In this document: positions 7,895-18,570 of the stretch, in pieces
How the letters are laid out: each line of letters starts with the position of its first letter
Position numbering within the stretch: the stretch's first letter is position 1
NCBI RefSeq assembly: GCF_039527675.1
Contig: NZ_BAAAKI010000004.1
Location: forward strand, 62,001 to 126,000
Length of the DNA: 64,000 bases
Origin: Luteococcus sanguinis
GTDB lineage: Bacteria; Actinomycetota; Actinomycetes; Propionibacteriales; Propionibacteriaceae
Reading direction: 5' to 3'
Position numbers and translations under genes: made by a program
The notes under the pieces: model-generated
Database searches by the model: none
Told to the model about the DNA's origin: nothing
The model's input: only the letters and a program-made list of their open reading frames with translations

Positions 7895-8404
7895 ATGAGC
7901 AGCTCCCTGCCCCAAGGTTCCGGCAGTTTCCTTCCGCGCGACTTCGTCGACCCCGACGTCGACGCGATCGCGACCGACCGTCCCCTGCACCTGCGCACCC
8001 GCTACCTCTACGTCGTCTTCGTCGGCGGCATGCTCGGGACGATGGCCCGCTGGTCGCTGGGGGAGTGGCAGCCGGCGCGGCACGGTTTCCCGGTCGCGAC
8101 GCTCGCGGTGAACCTGGTGGGTGCCTTTTGCCTCGGTCTGTTGCTGGAGTCGCTGGTGCGGTTGGGGCCCGACCGGGGTTGGCCCCGACTGGCGCGGCTG
8201 CACTTCGGGACGGGATTTTTGGGATCGTTCACCACCTACTCCGCGCTTGCCGCCGAAACGGTGCTGCTGGCCGACCACGGTCGGGTGGGTGATGCCGTGC
8301 TCTACCTGCTGGTCAGCGTGCTGGTCGGGGTGTTGTTCGCCTGGGCCGGAATTGTGGTTGGTTCCCGCACCGCTGGGGCCCGGGTGGCGGAGGCGACGCG
8401 ATGA
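7895..8404 (+). CDS. crcB: Fluoride channel subunit FluC/CrcB (first of pair)
   Basis: A 169-residue membrane protein with four TM helices. Diagnostic residues are present: GGMLGTMARW in TM1, NLVGAF (Asn facing the pore) and GFLGSFTTYSAL (the Phe-box/TM3 break that binds Na+). FluC exports fluoride passively. It carries ~30 extra hydrophilic residues at the N-terminus. The ATG at 7895 was preferred over the TTG three codons earlier. It ends in a 4-bp overlap with a second crcB, the usual Gram-positive arrangement in which the two subunits form a heterodimer. Confidence 0.93.
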   Translation: MSSSLPQGSGSFLPRDFVDPDVDAIATDRPLHLRTRYLYVVFVGGMLGTMARWSLGEWQPARHGFPVATLAVNLVGAFCLGLLLESLVRLGPDRGWPRLARLHFGTGFLGSFTTYSALAAETVLLADHGRVGDAVLYLLVSVLVGVLFAWAGIVVGSRTAGARVAEATR

Positions 8405-8760
8405 ACCTGCTGCTGATGGCCTTGATGGGTGGACTCGGCGCGGTGGCCCGGTTCGTCACCGACGCCGCGCTGCGTTCCCGGATCACGGTGGCGCTCCCGC
8501 TCGGGACGCTCCTGATCAACCTGTTGGGATCCTTCATCCTGGGTGGTCTGACGGCGGGCGTGGTCCGCGGCGGTCTGGACCCGGACGTCCGACTCGTGCT
8601 CGGGACGGGTTTCTGCGGCGGCTTCACCACCTTCTCCACGGCGAGCGTGGAGGTCGTCCGGTTGGTGCAGTCGGGCCGTATCGGCGCTGGCCTGGGCCAC
8701 CTGCTGGCCAATGCGATCGGCTGCGTCGCCGCTGCTGCCCTGGCCTACTCCTTGTTCTGA
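8401..8760 (+). CDS. crcB: Fluoride channel subunit FluC/CrcB (second of pair)
   Basis: A 119-residue partner of the upstream subunit, sharing GGLGAVARF, NLLGSF and GTGFCGGFTTFSTAS. The two genes overlap by 4 bp (ATGA), implying coupled translation and equal amounts for an antiparallel heterodimer. The final codons and the stop lie inside the first copy of an 11-bp repeat that recurs three times downstream. Confidence 0.93.
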   Translation: MNLLLMALMGGLGAVARFVTDAALRSRITVALPLGTLLINLLGSFILGGLTAGVVRGGLDPDVRLVLGTGFCGGFTTFSTASVEVVRLVQSGRIGAGLGHLLANAIGCVAAAALAYSLF

Positions 8761-8823
8761 GCGACCCCGTTCTGAGCGACCCCCGGCTTGTTCTGAGCGA
8801 CCCCAGGCCTTGTTCTGAGCGAC
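8755..8823 (+). repeat. Four copies of TTCTGAGCGAC spanning the crcB stop codon
   Basis: Copies at 8755, 8770, 8791 and 8813 (spacings 15, 21, 22). The first supplies the last codon and stop of crcB; each is followed by C-rich bases (CCCC in three). Looks like repeated duplication of the gene's 3' tail. Confidence 0.85.
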
Positions 8824-8847
8824 TCGCACCCGCCGGACGCGTGCAAA

Positions 8848-8877
8848 AGGGCTCGCCCGAATGGGCGAGCCCTCACG
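8848..8877 (-). terminator. Intrinsic terminator between crcB and ppa
   Basis: Perfect 11-bp inverted repeat AGGGCTCGCCC/GGGCGAGCCCT with loop GAAT at 8848-8873. On the minus strand it is followed by TTTT, so it serves ppa best; it may also stop crcB transcripts from the other side. Confidence 0.85.
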
Positions 8878-8896
8878 TTCAGGTGCGGCCAGTGGG

Positions 8897-9460
8897 TCAG
8901 TGGCTCACGAACACCGTGTGATGTTCGTAGGCCGTGCCCTTGGCCCGCTCGAGCGAGGCGTGGACTTCCTTCTCCGCGCCGGCGCGGCCCGTCCAGGTGG
9001 CGCCTTCGACCGACTTTCCGGGCTCCAGATCCTTGTAGACCATGAAGAAGTGCTCAACCTCGAGCAACATGTACTCCGGCACGTCGGCGATGTCCTGGAG
9101 GTGGTTGCGACGCGGGTCGGCGGTCGGGATGCACAACACCTTGTCGTCACCGCCCATCTCGTCGGTCATGCGGAACATGGCGACGGCGCGGCACTCGATC
9201 AGGCAGCCCGGGAAGGTGGCCTCGTTGCCGATGATCATCGCGTCGAGGGGGTCGCCGTCCTGGCCGAGCGTGCCCTCGATGTAGCCGTAGTCATAGGGGT
9301 ACTGCGTGGACGTGAACAGCGTCCGGTCCAGGCGGATGCGGCCGGTGTTGTGGTCCATCTCGTACTTGTTCTTGGTTCCCTTGGGGATCTCGACGGTGAC
9401 GTCGAAGTGCAGTCCCTGGGGCAGAGGATGGAAGCCGGGCTTCACGAAATCATCGGTCAC
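8897..9460 (-). CDS. ppa: Inorganic pyrophosphatase, family I
   Basis: A 187-residue soluble enzyme hydrolysing pyrophosphate to two phosphates, pulling biosynthetic reactions forward. Family I features are EIPKGTKNKYEMD near the N-terminus and the metal-binding signature DGDPLDAM (three Asp). The GTG start at 9460 is fixed by AGGAG 7 bp upstream on the minus strand. A ~15-residue C-terminal extension is slightly longer than usual. It is divergent from dacB, the same neighbourhood as in mycobacteria. Confidence 0.96.
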   Translation of the reverse strand: MTDDFVKPGFHPLPQGLHFDVTVEIPKGTKNKYEMDHNTGRIRLDRTLFTSTQYPYDYGYIEGTLGQDGDPLDAMIIGNEATFPGCLIECRAVAMFRMTDEMGGDDKVLCIPTADPRRNHLQDIADVPEYMLLEVEHFFMVYKDLEPGKSVEGATWTGRAGAEKEVHASLERAKGTAYEHHTVFVSH

Positions 9461-9525
9461 TGGGGAATCTCCTATGATTGATGCACCTGAACACGCCGAA
9501 CACTACCGCCAAAACAGGAGTTGGA

Positions 9526-10956
9526 GTGAGTCGAGAACGAGCCCGCTCCCGTGAGGCGATCAGGCTAGGCGTGCTCGCGGCCGTCGTGGCAGTGAGCGTG
9601 GCGGGAGCGGCGATCGGTGGACGACCCGCCCTTCATGCCACAGGGCTGTGGAGCGATCAGGGTTCCGCGACCGTCAGCCCCACCTTCTTCGACCCAACTC
9701 CGAGCGGTTCCGCGAGCACTGGTGCGGAGCGTTCCGGCTTCGGGGTGGCCCAGTCGGCGGCGCCGGCGAGCCAGGGCCCGGTGCCCGGGACCGCTGCCCT
9801 CGCGGCTGCCATCAACGCCCTGCCCACCAACGGTTTGGGGACGACGGCGGGCGTCGTGTTGGACGCCGGGACGGGCGCCGTGCTCTACGCGAAGGGTCAG
9901 CAGCAGGCGCTGATCCCGGCGTCCACGAACAAGGTGATGACCTGTCTGGCTGCCCTCGACGCCCTGGGCCCCGACCACCGCTTCACCACCAAGGTGGTGC
10001 TCTCCAACCCCAGCCGGGTGGTGCTGGTCGGGGGTGGTGACCCCTACCTCTCCCAGACTGGCGGCACGTACCCCAACCCGGCCACCTCGGCGCAACTGGC
10101 GGCCCAGACTGCTGCGGCACTGAAGAAGGCTGGGACGACCAAGGTCTCGCTCGGCTACGACGAGTCGCTGTTCAGCGGCCCGAACTGGCACTCCAGCTGG
10201 CCCGACGGCTATCACGACCAGGTCACCACCATCAGCTCGTTGTGGGTCGACCATGGGCGCGCGACCGCCAATGGCCCCGTGACCCGCACGCCCGCCCTCA
10301 CTGCCGCGCAGGTCTTCGCCGCGCAGCTGCGCAAGCAGGGGATCACCGTCGTCGGGGCTCCCGTGGCCTCACCGGGGGCGGGGACGAAGACCGGCGCCAC
10401 CCAGGTGGCCGCCGTGCAGTCCCTGCCGTTGCGCACCATCGTCCAGGAGGTGCTGACGCACTCCGACAACTCCGGCGCCGAGCTGCTGTTGCGCCAGGTC
10501 GGCATCGCCGACGGCCAGGGCGGAAGCTTCGTGGGCGGCGCCAAGGCCGTCACGGCGCGCCTGGCCAAGCTCAACGTCCCCACGGCCGGCGTGCGGGTAT
10601 CGGACGGCTCCGGGCTGTCGCGCGACAACCGGCAGACGGCGCTCGCGCTGGCCACGGCCATGCAGGTCGCAGCAGACAGCGACCAGTTGCGCGCACTGGT
10701 CGAGGGCCTGCCGACCGCAGGCGTCTCCGGCACCCTCGGGGGCCGCTTCTACACCGACCAGGCCCTGGCGGGCCGCGGCTGGGTGCACGCCAAGACCGGA
10801 ACGCTCTCGAAGGTCTCCGCACTGGCCGGGGTGACCCGCACCGCCAAGGGACGTGACGTCGTGTTCGCCTTCGTGGCCAACAACCAGACCGACGAGTGGG
10901 GAGTGCGCAACTGGCTCGACGGGGTGGGCGCCGCCGTCACCGGCTGCAACTGCTGA
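9526..10956 (+). CDS. dacB: D-alanyl-D-alanine carboxypeptidase/endopeptidase, PBP4 (S13) family
   Basis: A 476-residue exported penicillin-binding protein trimming or cleaving peptidoglycan peptides. It has an uncleaved or cleavable hydrophobic N-terminal segment (LGVLAAVVAVSVAGAAI), then a Ser/Pro-rich stretch and the S13 domain: SxxK as PASTNK (Ser133, Lys136), SDN in THSDNSGAE, and KTG in HAKTGTLSK. I chose the GTG at 9526 because AGGAG lies 5 bp before it; TTG/ATG starts at 9478/9481 would add 16 poorly supported residues. The stop overlaps the tilS start by one base (TGATG). Confidence 0.93.
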   Translation: MSRERARSREAIRLGVLAAVVAVSVAGAAIGGRPALHATGLWSDQGSATVSPTFFDPTPSGSASTGAERSGFGVAQSAAPASQGPVPGTAALAAAINALPTNGLGTTAGVVLDAGTGAVLYAKGQQQALIPASTNKVMTCLAALDALGPDHRFTTKVVLSNPSRVVLVGGGDPYLSQTGGTYPNPATSAQLAAQTAAALKKAGTTKVSLGYDESLFSGPNWHSSWPDGYHDQVTTISSLWVDHGRATANGPVTRTPALTAAQVFAAQLRKQGITVVGAPVASPGAGTKTGATQVAAVQSLPLRTIVQEVLTHSDNSGAELLLRQVGIADGQGGSFVGGAKAVTARLAKLNVPTAGVRVSDGSGLSRDNRQTALALATAMQVAADSDQLRALVEGLPTAGVSGTLGGRFYTDQALAGRGWVHAKTGTLSKVSALAGVTRTAKGRDVVFAFVANNQTDEWGVRNWLDGVGAAVTGCNC

Positions 10957-11915
10957 TGGCCCGTCGCGCGCTCAGCGCCGCGCAGCTGGCCGTGGTGCAG
11001 GCCGTCCGTTCGGCTCTCCTCGATGACGGACGTCCGCTGCGGCTGGGACTGTCCGGGGGGGCGGACTCCTGGGCCTTGGCCGCCGCGGTCGCGCACCTGG
11101 GAGTTCCGGCGCGGGTCGTCGTCATCGACCACCAACTGCAGCCCGGGTCCGGGGAGCTCGCCGCGACGGTGGCCGAACGGGCCAAAGGGCTGGGGTTGGA
11201 CGCCGAGGTGGTGGCGGTCGAGGTGCTGAACTCCGGTGGGGGGCTCGAGGCCGCGGCACGCAGCGCGCGGCTGGCTGCGCTGTGCCAACCTGGGACGACC
11301 GTGCTGCTGGGGCACACCCTCGACGACCAGGCCGAGCAGGTGTTGCTGGGCCTGGCGCGAGGGTCGGGTGCGGCCTCGCTGCAGGGGATCGCGCCGGTCG
11401 CTGCCCGGGGTGAGGCGACGATCGTCCGTCCGTTGTTGGGGCTGCGCCGCGAGATCACCGCCCGGGCCGCCGCCGACTGGGGGATCGAGGCCTGGCAGGA
11501 CCCGATGAACGGCGACCCGCGTTTCCTGCGGGTGCGGGTGCGCCGGGAGGTGCTGCCGATGCTGGACGAAGCGCTGGGGCCCCGGGTGCGTGAGGCCCTG
11601 GCCCGGACCGCGTCGATGTTGCGGGAGGACAACGACCTGCTGGACGAGCTGGCTGGCGAGGCGTTGTGGCGCTGCCGCAGCCCGCGGGGCCTGTCGTGCG
11701 AGGCGCTTGGCGGGGAGCCTCCGGCGCTGGCGACCAGGGTGTTGCGCGGCTGGCTGGTTGCCGCAGGGGTGCGGGAACCGAGCCGGGCGCAGGTGCTGGC
11801 CGTCCAGGCACTCGTCCACGACTGGCGTGGCCAGCGTGGCGTCGACCTGCCCGGGGGCCTGCGGGTCGGCCGTTGCAGGGGGGAGCTGGTGATCGGTCCG
11901 GTTCCTGCCAGCTAG
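10956..11915 (+). CDS. tilS: tRNA(Ile)-lysidine synthase
   Basis: A 319-residue N-type ATP pyrophosphatase that converts C34 of the CAU-anticodon tRNA-Ile to lysidine, so that it reads AUA. The PP-loop LGLSGGADSWALA is at about residues 30-42 and GHTLDDQAEQVLLGLARG is the family's second conserved block. The C-terminal part is short compared with E. coli TilS, normal for actinomycetes. Its ATG overlaps the dacB stop (TGATG) and hpt follows after 9 bp, with the hpt -10 box overlapping the tilS end. Confidence 0.95.
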   Translation: MARRALSAAQLAVVQAVRSALLDDGRPLRLGLSGGADSWALAAAVAHLGVPARVVVIDHQLQPGSGELAATVAERAKGLGLDAEVVAVEVLNSGGGLEAAARSARLAALCQPGTTVLLGHTLDDQAEQVLLGLARGSGAASLQGIAPVAARGEATIVRPLLGLRREITARAAADWGIEAWQDPMNGDPRFLRVRVRREVLPMLDEALGPRVREALARTASMLREDNDLLDELAGEALWRCRSPRGLSCEALGGEPPALATRVLRGWLVAAGVREPSRAQVLAVQALVHDWRGQRGVDLPGGLRVGRCRGELVIGPVPAS

Positions 11916-11918
11916 GGT
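11913..11918 (+). promoter_or_regulatory. -10 box TAGGGT, 6 bp before hpt start
   Basis: It contains the tilS stop codon, so hpt may have its own leaderless transcript besides read-through from tilS. Confidence 0.5.
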
Positions 11919-11924
11919 GGAGTA

Positions 11925-12476
11925 GTGGACGCAGCCGACATTTCCCAGGACCTCACCCACGTGCTCTACACCGCCGACGAGGTGCAGCGCCGCGTGGAAG
12001 AACTGGCCGCCGAGATCGATCGTGACTACGAGGGACGTGAAGTCCTGCTGATCGGCGTGCTCAATGGCGCGGTCATGGTGATGAGCGACCTCTCGCGAGC
12101 CATGAAGAGCCACCTCACGATGGACTGGATGGCCATCTCGTCCTATGGCTCGGGCACCAAGAGCTCGGGCGTCGTGCGCATCCTCAAGGACCTCACCCGG
12201 GACATCTCCGACGTGCACGTGCTGATCGTCGAGGACATCATCGACACCGGCCTGACGCTGAGCTACCTGGTGCAGAACCTCCAGTCGCGTGGGCCCGCCT
12301 CGGTCGAGGTGGCGGCGATGTTCCGCAAGCCCGAGGCGATCACCGCCCCGGTGGACGTGAAGTACGTCGGCTTCGACATCCCCAACGAGTTCGTCGTCGG
12401 CTACGGCCTCGACTACGCCGGCCGCTACCGCAACCTTCGCGACGTCGGCACGCTGGCCCCGCACGTCTACAGCTGA
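11925..12476 (+). CDS. hpt: Hypoxanthine phosphoribosyltransferase
   Basis: A 183-residue purine-salvage enzyme joining hypoxanthine or guanine to PRPP. The PRPP-binding motif VLIVEDIIDTGLTL is at about residues 101-114, with the flexible-loop SYGSGTKSSG upstream and the purine-contacting VKYVGFDIP near the end. The GTG start at 11925 has the TAGGGT box 6 bp upstream and a G-rich sequence that could also be a ribosome site. It lies between tilS and ftsH as in most actinomycetes. Confidence 0.96.
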   Translation: MDAADISQDLTHVLYTADEVQRRVEELAAEIDRDYEGREVLLIGVLNGAVMVMSDLSRAMKSHLTMDWMAISSYGSGTKSSGVVRILKDLTRDISDVHVLIVEDIIDTGLTLSYLVQNLQSRGPASVEVAAMFRKPEAITAPVDVKYVGFDIPNEFVVGYGLDYAGRYRNLRDVGTLAPHVYS

Positions 12477-12657
12477 GCCGTACACCACTGCCATCGGACG
12501 ACGACGTCCCTCCCCCGGTGGGAATGTGTGTCCGGGCCCGGTCCGCTGCCCCTTTTCGACCGTAGACGCTGGATTGCGCGCCGACACCAGGCCCAGCGGC
12601 AGTCTTGGCGTCCGCTGGTAGTGTCAAGGTGCTGATTCCCTCGTCCCTAGGCAGTCG

Positions 12658-14940
<2,283 letters not shown>

Positions 14941-14974
14941 CGGCGCACAGCTCACCCGCACCGGCCCACGGCCC

Positions 14975-14980
14975 TAGCAT
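14975..14980 (+). promoter_or_regulatory. -10 box TAGCAT, 7 bp before folE start
   Basis: Suggests a separate leaderless start for the folate operon, independent of ftsH. Confidence 0.5.
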
Positions 14981-14987
14981 GGGGCGG

Positions 14988-15575
14988 GTGAGCGAGACTC
15001 CTGGACGCACCTTCGACCACGATCGCATCGTGGCCGCGGTGCGCGAGATCCTGATCGGCATCGGCGAGGACCCTGACCGCGAGGGCCTGCGCGAGACCCC
15101 GGAAAGGGTCGCGCGCAGCTATGCGGAGATCTTCGCCGGCCTCGGCCAGGACCCGGCCGAGCTGCTGGCGACCACATTCGACGTCAGCCACGACGAGATG
15201 GTGCTGGTGCGAGACATCGAGCTGTGGAGCGTGTGCGAGCACCATCTGGTGCCCTTCACCGGCCTCGCCCACGTCGGCTACATCCCGGCCAAGGACGGCC
15301 GTGTCACTGGCCTGTCGAAGATCGCCCGCCTGGTGGACGTCTACGCGAAGCGTCCGCAGGTGCAGGAGCGCCTCACCACCCAGATCGCCGACGCACTGGT
15401 CGAGCACCTCGAGGCCCGCGGCGTGATCGTGGTGATCGAGTGCGAGCACCTGTGCATGACCATGCGCGGGGTCCGCAAGCCCGGTTCCAAGACGGTCACC
15501 TCCGCGGTCCGTGGCCTCCTGCGCAGCCCGGCCACCCGCGCCGAGGCGATGAGCCTGATCGTGGGCCACCGCTGA
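14988..15575 (+). CDS. folE: GTP cyclohydrolase I
   Basis: A 195-residue homodecameric zinc enzyme turning GTP into 7,8-dihydroneopterin triphosphate, the first step of folate synthesis. The zinc ligands are in VCEHHLVPF and ECEHLCM; GLSKIARLVDVYAKRPQVQE is the family signature. The frame is open far upstream into ftsH, but the GTG at 14988 sits 7 bp after TAGCAT and gives the normal length; an ATG at 14979 is the alternative. The stop overlaps the folP ATG by one base. Confidence 0.95.
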   Translation: MSETPGRTFDHDRIVAAVREILIGIGEDPDREGLRETPERVARSYAEIFAGLGQDPAELLATTFDVSHDEMVLVRDIELWSVCEHHLVPFTGLAHVGYIPAKDGRVTGLSKIARLVDVYAKRPQVQERLTTQIADALVEHLEARGVIVVIECEHLCMTMRGVRKPGSKTVTSAVRGLLRSPATRAEAMSLIVGHR

Positions 15576-16402
15576 TGTCGCGCACCCTGGTGATGGGGAT
15601 CGTCAATGTCACCCCCGACTCCTTCAGCGACGGCGGCGACCACGCCACCGTCCCCGCTGCCGTCGCGCACGCACGGCGGCTGTTGGACGAGGGCGTGGAC
15701 ATCTTGGACATCGGCGGGGAGTCCACCCGTCCGGGTGCCGAACGCCCCAGCCTGGCCGAGGAACTGCGACGTGTCGTCCCCGTCGTCGAAGAACTGGTCG
15801 CCGCCGGGGCGGTCGTCTCGGTGGACACCATGCGCGCCGAGGTGGCCCAGGCCTCCATGGCGGCCGGCGCGAGCATCATCAACGACGTCTCCGGCGGTCT
15901 GGCAGACGACCAGATGGTGCCCGTGGTGGCCCGGGCCGGCGCGGACTTCGTCTGCATGCACTGGCGGGGTTTCCTGGGCAGCGGGCACACCCGCGCCGAC
16001 TACACAAACGTCGTCACCGAGGTGCTCGCGGAGCTGACCGAGCGCTTGGACGCATGCGTTGCCGGCGGCATCGCGCCGGAGAAACTGGTCAGCGACATCG
16101 GCTTCGGGTTCAGCAAGACCGCAGAACAGAACTGGGAACTGCTGCGCCACCTGGACGCCTTCCAGGCCTTGGGATACCGCCAGCTCGTCGGGGTCAGCCG
16201 CAAGCGCTTCCTCGGTGAGCTGCTGGACGGACGCGAACCAACCGGGCGCGATGCCGCCACCGCGGCGGTGACCGCGATCTGTGCCCAACAGGGCATCTGG
16301 GCGGTGCGTACGCACAGCGTTCAGGATCACCGCGACGTGATCGCCGTGGTGGAACGGATGGCCAGCAGTTCGGGAGTCGACTCCGCGGGCGGTAACCTCT
16401 GA
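15575..16402 (+). CDS. folP: Dihydropteroate synthase
   Basis: A 275-residue TIM-barrel enzyme joining p-aminobenzoate to hydroxymethyl-dihydropterin pyrophosphate; the sulfonamide target. It shows both family signatures, MGIVNVTPDSFSDGG at the N-terminus and DILDIGGESTRPGA, plus DVSGG and VGVSRKRFLG later. Start ATG overlaps the folE stop (TGATG). Followed by folB after a ~75-bp gap. Confidence 0.95.
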   Translation: MSRTLVMGIVNVTPDSFSDGGDHATVPAAVAHARRLLDEGVDILDIGGESTRPGAERPSLAEELRRVVPVVEELVAAGAVVSVDTMRAEVAQASMAAGASIINDVSGGLADDQMVPVVARAGADFVCMHWRGFLGSGHTRADYTNVVTEVLAELTERLDACVAGGIAPEKLVSDIGFGFSKTAEQNWELLRHLDAFQALGYRQLVGVSRKRFLGELLDGREPTGRDAATAAVTAICAQQGIWAVRTHSVQDHRDVIAVVERMASSSGVDSAGGNL

Positions 16403-16478
16403 CTCGCGTCCGCCGCTGGCGGCGCGTTGGCGGTTCGAGTCCGGGGGCAGCATGCCCCGGCGGACGAGGGAGTGGCGA

Positions 16479-16835
16479 GTGCTGGACTGGATCACGATCC
16501 GTGGCCTGAGGGCCTTCGGCTTCCACGGCGTCTTTGCCGAGGAACGGCGTGATGGCCAGGAATTCATCATCGACCTGAGGCTCGGCCTCGCGGTCCACAC
16601 CGACTCAGACGAACTGCCCGACACCGTCGACTACTCGCGCATCAGCGCGGAGGTCATCGCGATCGTCCAGTCCGACCCGGTCAACCTGATCGAGACCCTG
16701 GCCGGACGCATCGCCAACCATTGCCTCACCCACGAACTCGTCGAGGTGGCGCAGGTGACGGTCCACAAGCCACACGCCCCGATGGACCTCGCCTTCGACG
16801 ACGTCTCGGTCGACATCACCAGGAGCAAGCCATGA
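16479..16835 (+). CDS. folB: Dihydroneopterin aldolase
   Basis: A 118-residue enzyme cleaving dihydroneopterin to 6-hydroxymethyl-dihydropterin and glycolaldehyde. Family features: GLRAFGFHGVFAEER at the N-terminus (the catalytic/pterin segment), TVDYSRIS, and NLIETLAGRIA with the pterin-anchoring Glu. I chose the GTG at 16479, which has GAGGGAG 6 bp upstream and starts directly before the conserved TIRGLRAFG; an ATG at 16452 would add nine Arg-rich residues. The stop overlaps the folK ATG by 4 bp. Confidence 0.93.
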   Translation: MLDWITIRGLRAFGFHGVFAEERRDGQEFIIDLRLGLAVHTDSDELPDTVDYSRISAEVIAIVQSDPVNLIETLAGRIANHCLTHELVEVAQVTVHKPHAPMDLAFDDVSVDITRSKP

Positions 16836-17383
16836 CGAACCCCCTCGTGCCCGATGTGGACACCTTGGGCAACCTCCGCCCCATCCAGAAGGTCGTCTTC
16901 AGCCTCGGCTCGAACAGGGGCGACAGCCTCGAGCACCTGCAAGGTGCCGTGAACCTGCTCGCCGACACCCCCGACCTCATCCCGGTGGACATCTCGGGCG
17001 TCTACCGCACCAAGCCGGTCGGTTCGGTCATCGACCAGCCTGACTTCCTCAACCTGATCATGGTCGCCGAGACGGTCATGGAGCCGTTGACCATGCTCGA
17101 GCGCTGCCTCGCGGTCGAGCAGGCGCACCAGCGTGAGCGGATCGTCCCCGGCGGACCGCGCACCCTCGACGTCGACCTGATCATGGTCGGTCACCGCGTC
17201 GTCAACACCGATGCGCTCACCCTGCCCCACCCGCGTGCCCACGAGCGGGCCTTCGTGCTCGTCCCGTGGCTCGAGGCTGATCCCTTGGGGGAGCTGGAGG
17301 GTGCGGGCAAGCTCGCGGACCTCGTCGCCGCCCTCGACACCCGCGGTGTCGTGCGCACCGACGACCTGATCACCCTGCCATGA
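16832..17383 (+). CDS. folK: 2-amino-4-hydroxy-6-hydroxymethyldihydropteridine pyrophosphokinase
   Basis: A 183-residue kinase (HPPK) transferring pyrophosphate from ATP to hydroxymethyl-dihydropterin, giving the FolP substrate. It has FSLGSNRGD, VYRTKPVG and the HPPK signature GGPRTLDVDLIM, followed by the LPHPRAHERAFVL block. It carries ~20 extra N-terminal residues before the fold begins. 4-bp overlaps at both ends (folB, DUF3180 gene) show a translationally coupled chain. Confidence 0.95.
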   Translation: MTNPLVPDVDTLGNLRPIQKVVFSLGSNRGDSLEHLQGAVNLLADTPDLIPVDISGVYRTKPVGSVIDQPDFLNLIMVAETVMEPLTMLERCLAVEQAHQRERIVPGGPRTLDVDLIMVGHRVVNTDALTLPHPRAHERAFVLVPWLEADPLGELEGAGKLADLVAALDTRGVVRTDDLITLP

Positions 17384-17871
17384 CAGCCGGTGACGGGGAC
17401 GGTCGTCTTGGCCTGACCACGCGGATGCAGGCCATCGTGATGACCCTGGTCGGGGGAGCCTTCGGCTACCTCGTGCTGGGCTTGTTCGACCTGACCAACC
17501 GCACCATCCCCGTCACGCCATGGTCCATGCCGATGATCTTCTTCGCGCTCGCCGTGGCGGCGCTGCTCTACTCGCGGGTCCTGGCGCGGCAGGTGCGCGA
17601 GGCCCGCGACACCCTCGACCACGAAGCCGGCCTGCGGGCCCTGGTGCTCGGCAAGACCTTGATCGCCACCGGCCTCGCGCTGACGGGCTGGCACCTCGTC
17701 TACCTGATGCACTTCGTCGGTCAGTGGTCCGTCGAGGGGCCGCGGGAGCGGATCATCCGCGGCTTGGCCACCGTGCTGGTCTCGGCCCTGGTGGCTTTTG
17801 CCGGGTGGCGTCTCGAGCGCGCCTGTCTGGTCGATCCCGGCGACGACGATCCGGACGGCGAGGCTCGCTGA
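17380..17871 (+). CDS. DUF3180-type membrane protein
   Basis: A 163-residue protein with four TM segments and short charged loops, ending in an acidic cytoplasmic tail (DPGDDDPDGEAR). It matches the actinobacterial DUF3180 family in size, topology and position directly after folK (4-bp ATGA overlap). Function unknown; the constant link to folate genes is the only clue. Confidence 0.8.
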   Translation: MTAGDGDGRLGLTTRMQAIVMTLVGGAFGYLVLGLFDLTNRTIPVTPWSMPMIFFALAVAALLYSRVLARQVREARDTLDHEAGLRALVLGKTLIATGLALTGWHLVYLMHFVGQWSVEGPRERIIRGLATVLVSALVAFAGWRLERACLVDPGDDDPDGEAR

Positions 17872-17922
17872 AACCCTGCACGGAAAGGGCCGGATGCGAC
17901 CAATCCACCCCTGCGGGCGGGA

Positions 17923-17928
17923 TACAAT
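17923..17928 (+). promoter_or_regulatory. -10 box TACAAT, 6 bp before the next start
   Basis: The best -10 match in this part of the window; the following gene would be leaderless. Confidence 0.6.
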
Positions 17929-17934
17929 CTTCCC

Positions 17935-18534
17935 GTGACAGCGCCCCGCCATTCTGGCCAGAACTCACCCTCCCGCCGCAGCACCGTGACCGGCCTCGTG
18001 CTGGTTTCGTTGGGTGCCATTGCCTGCGCCGCGGTTGGCCAGACCTGGTCGATCTACGTCGGCCTCGCCCTGGTCATCGCCGCACTCGTCTGGTCCACCT
18101 GGAGCAGCTGGCGCGAGATCGATCGCCTAACCGCCCTGCACCACGAGCAGGTGCGTGGGATGCGCGATCACGTGCGCGCCACCTCCCGCGCCCACCACAC
18201 CGAGCTGATGGGTCTGGTCGCCCGCTTCAATGCCCGCGCCGAGACGCACGCCGCGCACATAGCGACGCTGCGCGCCGAGCTGGCCAAGGAACATGCCAAC
18301 GGGCAGGCCCTGCGCTCCGACCTGGGCACCGCGCAGGATTCGTTGGACGCTTCCAGCGCCCGAATGGTCGAGCTGCAGAAGCAGTTGTCCGTGGTCGAGG
18401 CGCAGTTGGCCGTCGCCACCACCGAGTTGGAGAACCTGTCGGCCACCGCTGACGCACAGGTCGTGCAGATGCCGCGGCGCGGCAGCCGTCGCGACGCGGC
18501 GGTCGAGTCGGACGCTGGGCGTCGTCAGGCCTGA
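17935..18534 (+). CDS. Two-TM protein with cytoplasmic coiled coil, unknown function
   Basis: A 199-residue protein: a short basic N-terminus, two TM helices at about residues 19-34 and 39-57, then ~120 residues rich in Ala, Leu, Glu and Gln with heptad character (from DRLTALHHEQ to about TTELENLSAT), and a basic tail. The GTG start follows TACAAT by 6 bp. It lies after folK-DUF3180, where mycobacteria also carry a membrane protein gene, but I cannot assign a family. A structural or scaffold role at the membrane is a guess. Confidence 0.6.
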   Translation: MTAPRHSGQNSPSRRSTVTGLVLVSLGAIACAAVGQTWSIYVGLALVIAALVWSTWSSWREIDRLTALHHEQVRGMRDHVRATSRAHHTELMGLVARFNARAETHAAHIATLRAELAKEHANGQALRSDLGTAQDSLDASSARMVELQKQLSVVEAQLAVATTELENLSATADAQVVQMPRRGSRRDAAVESDAGRRQA

Positions 18535-18570
18535 GCCCCTGTTCCAGGCTGGGTGGATCGCTCCATGCCG

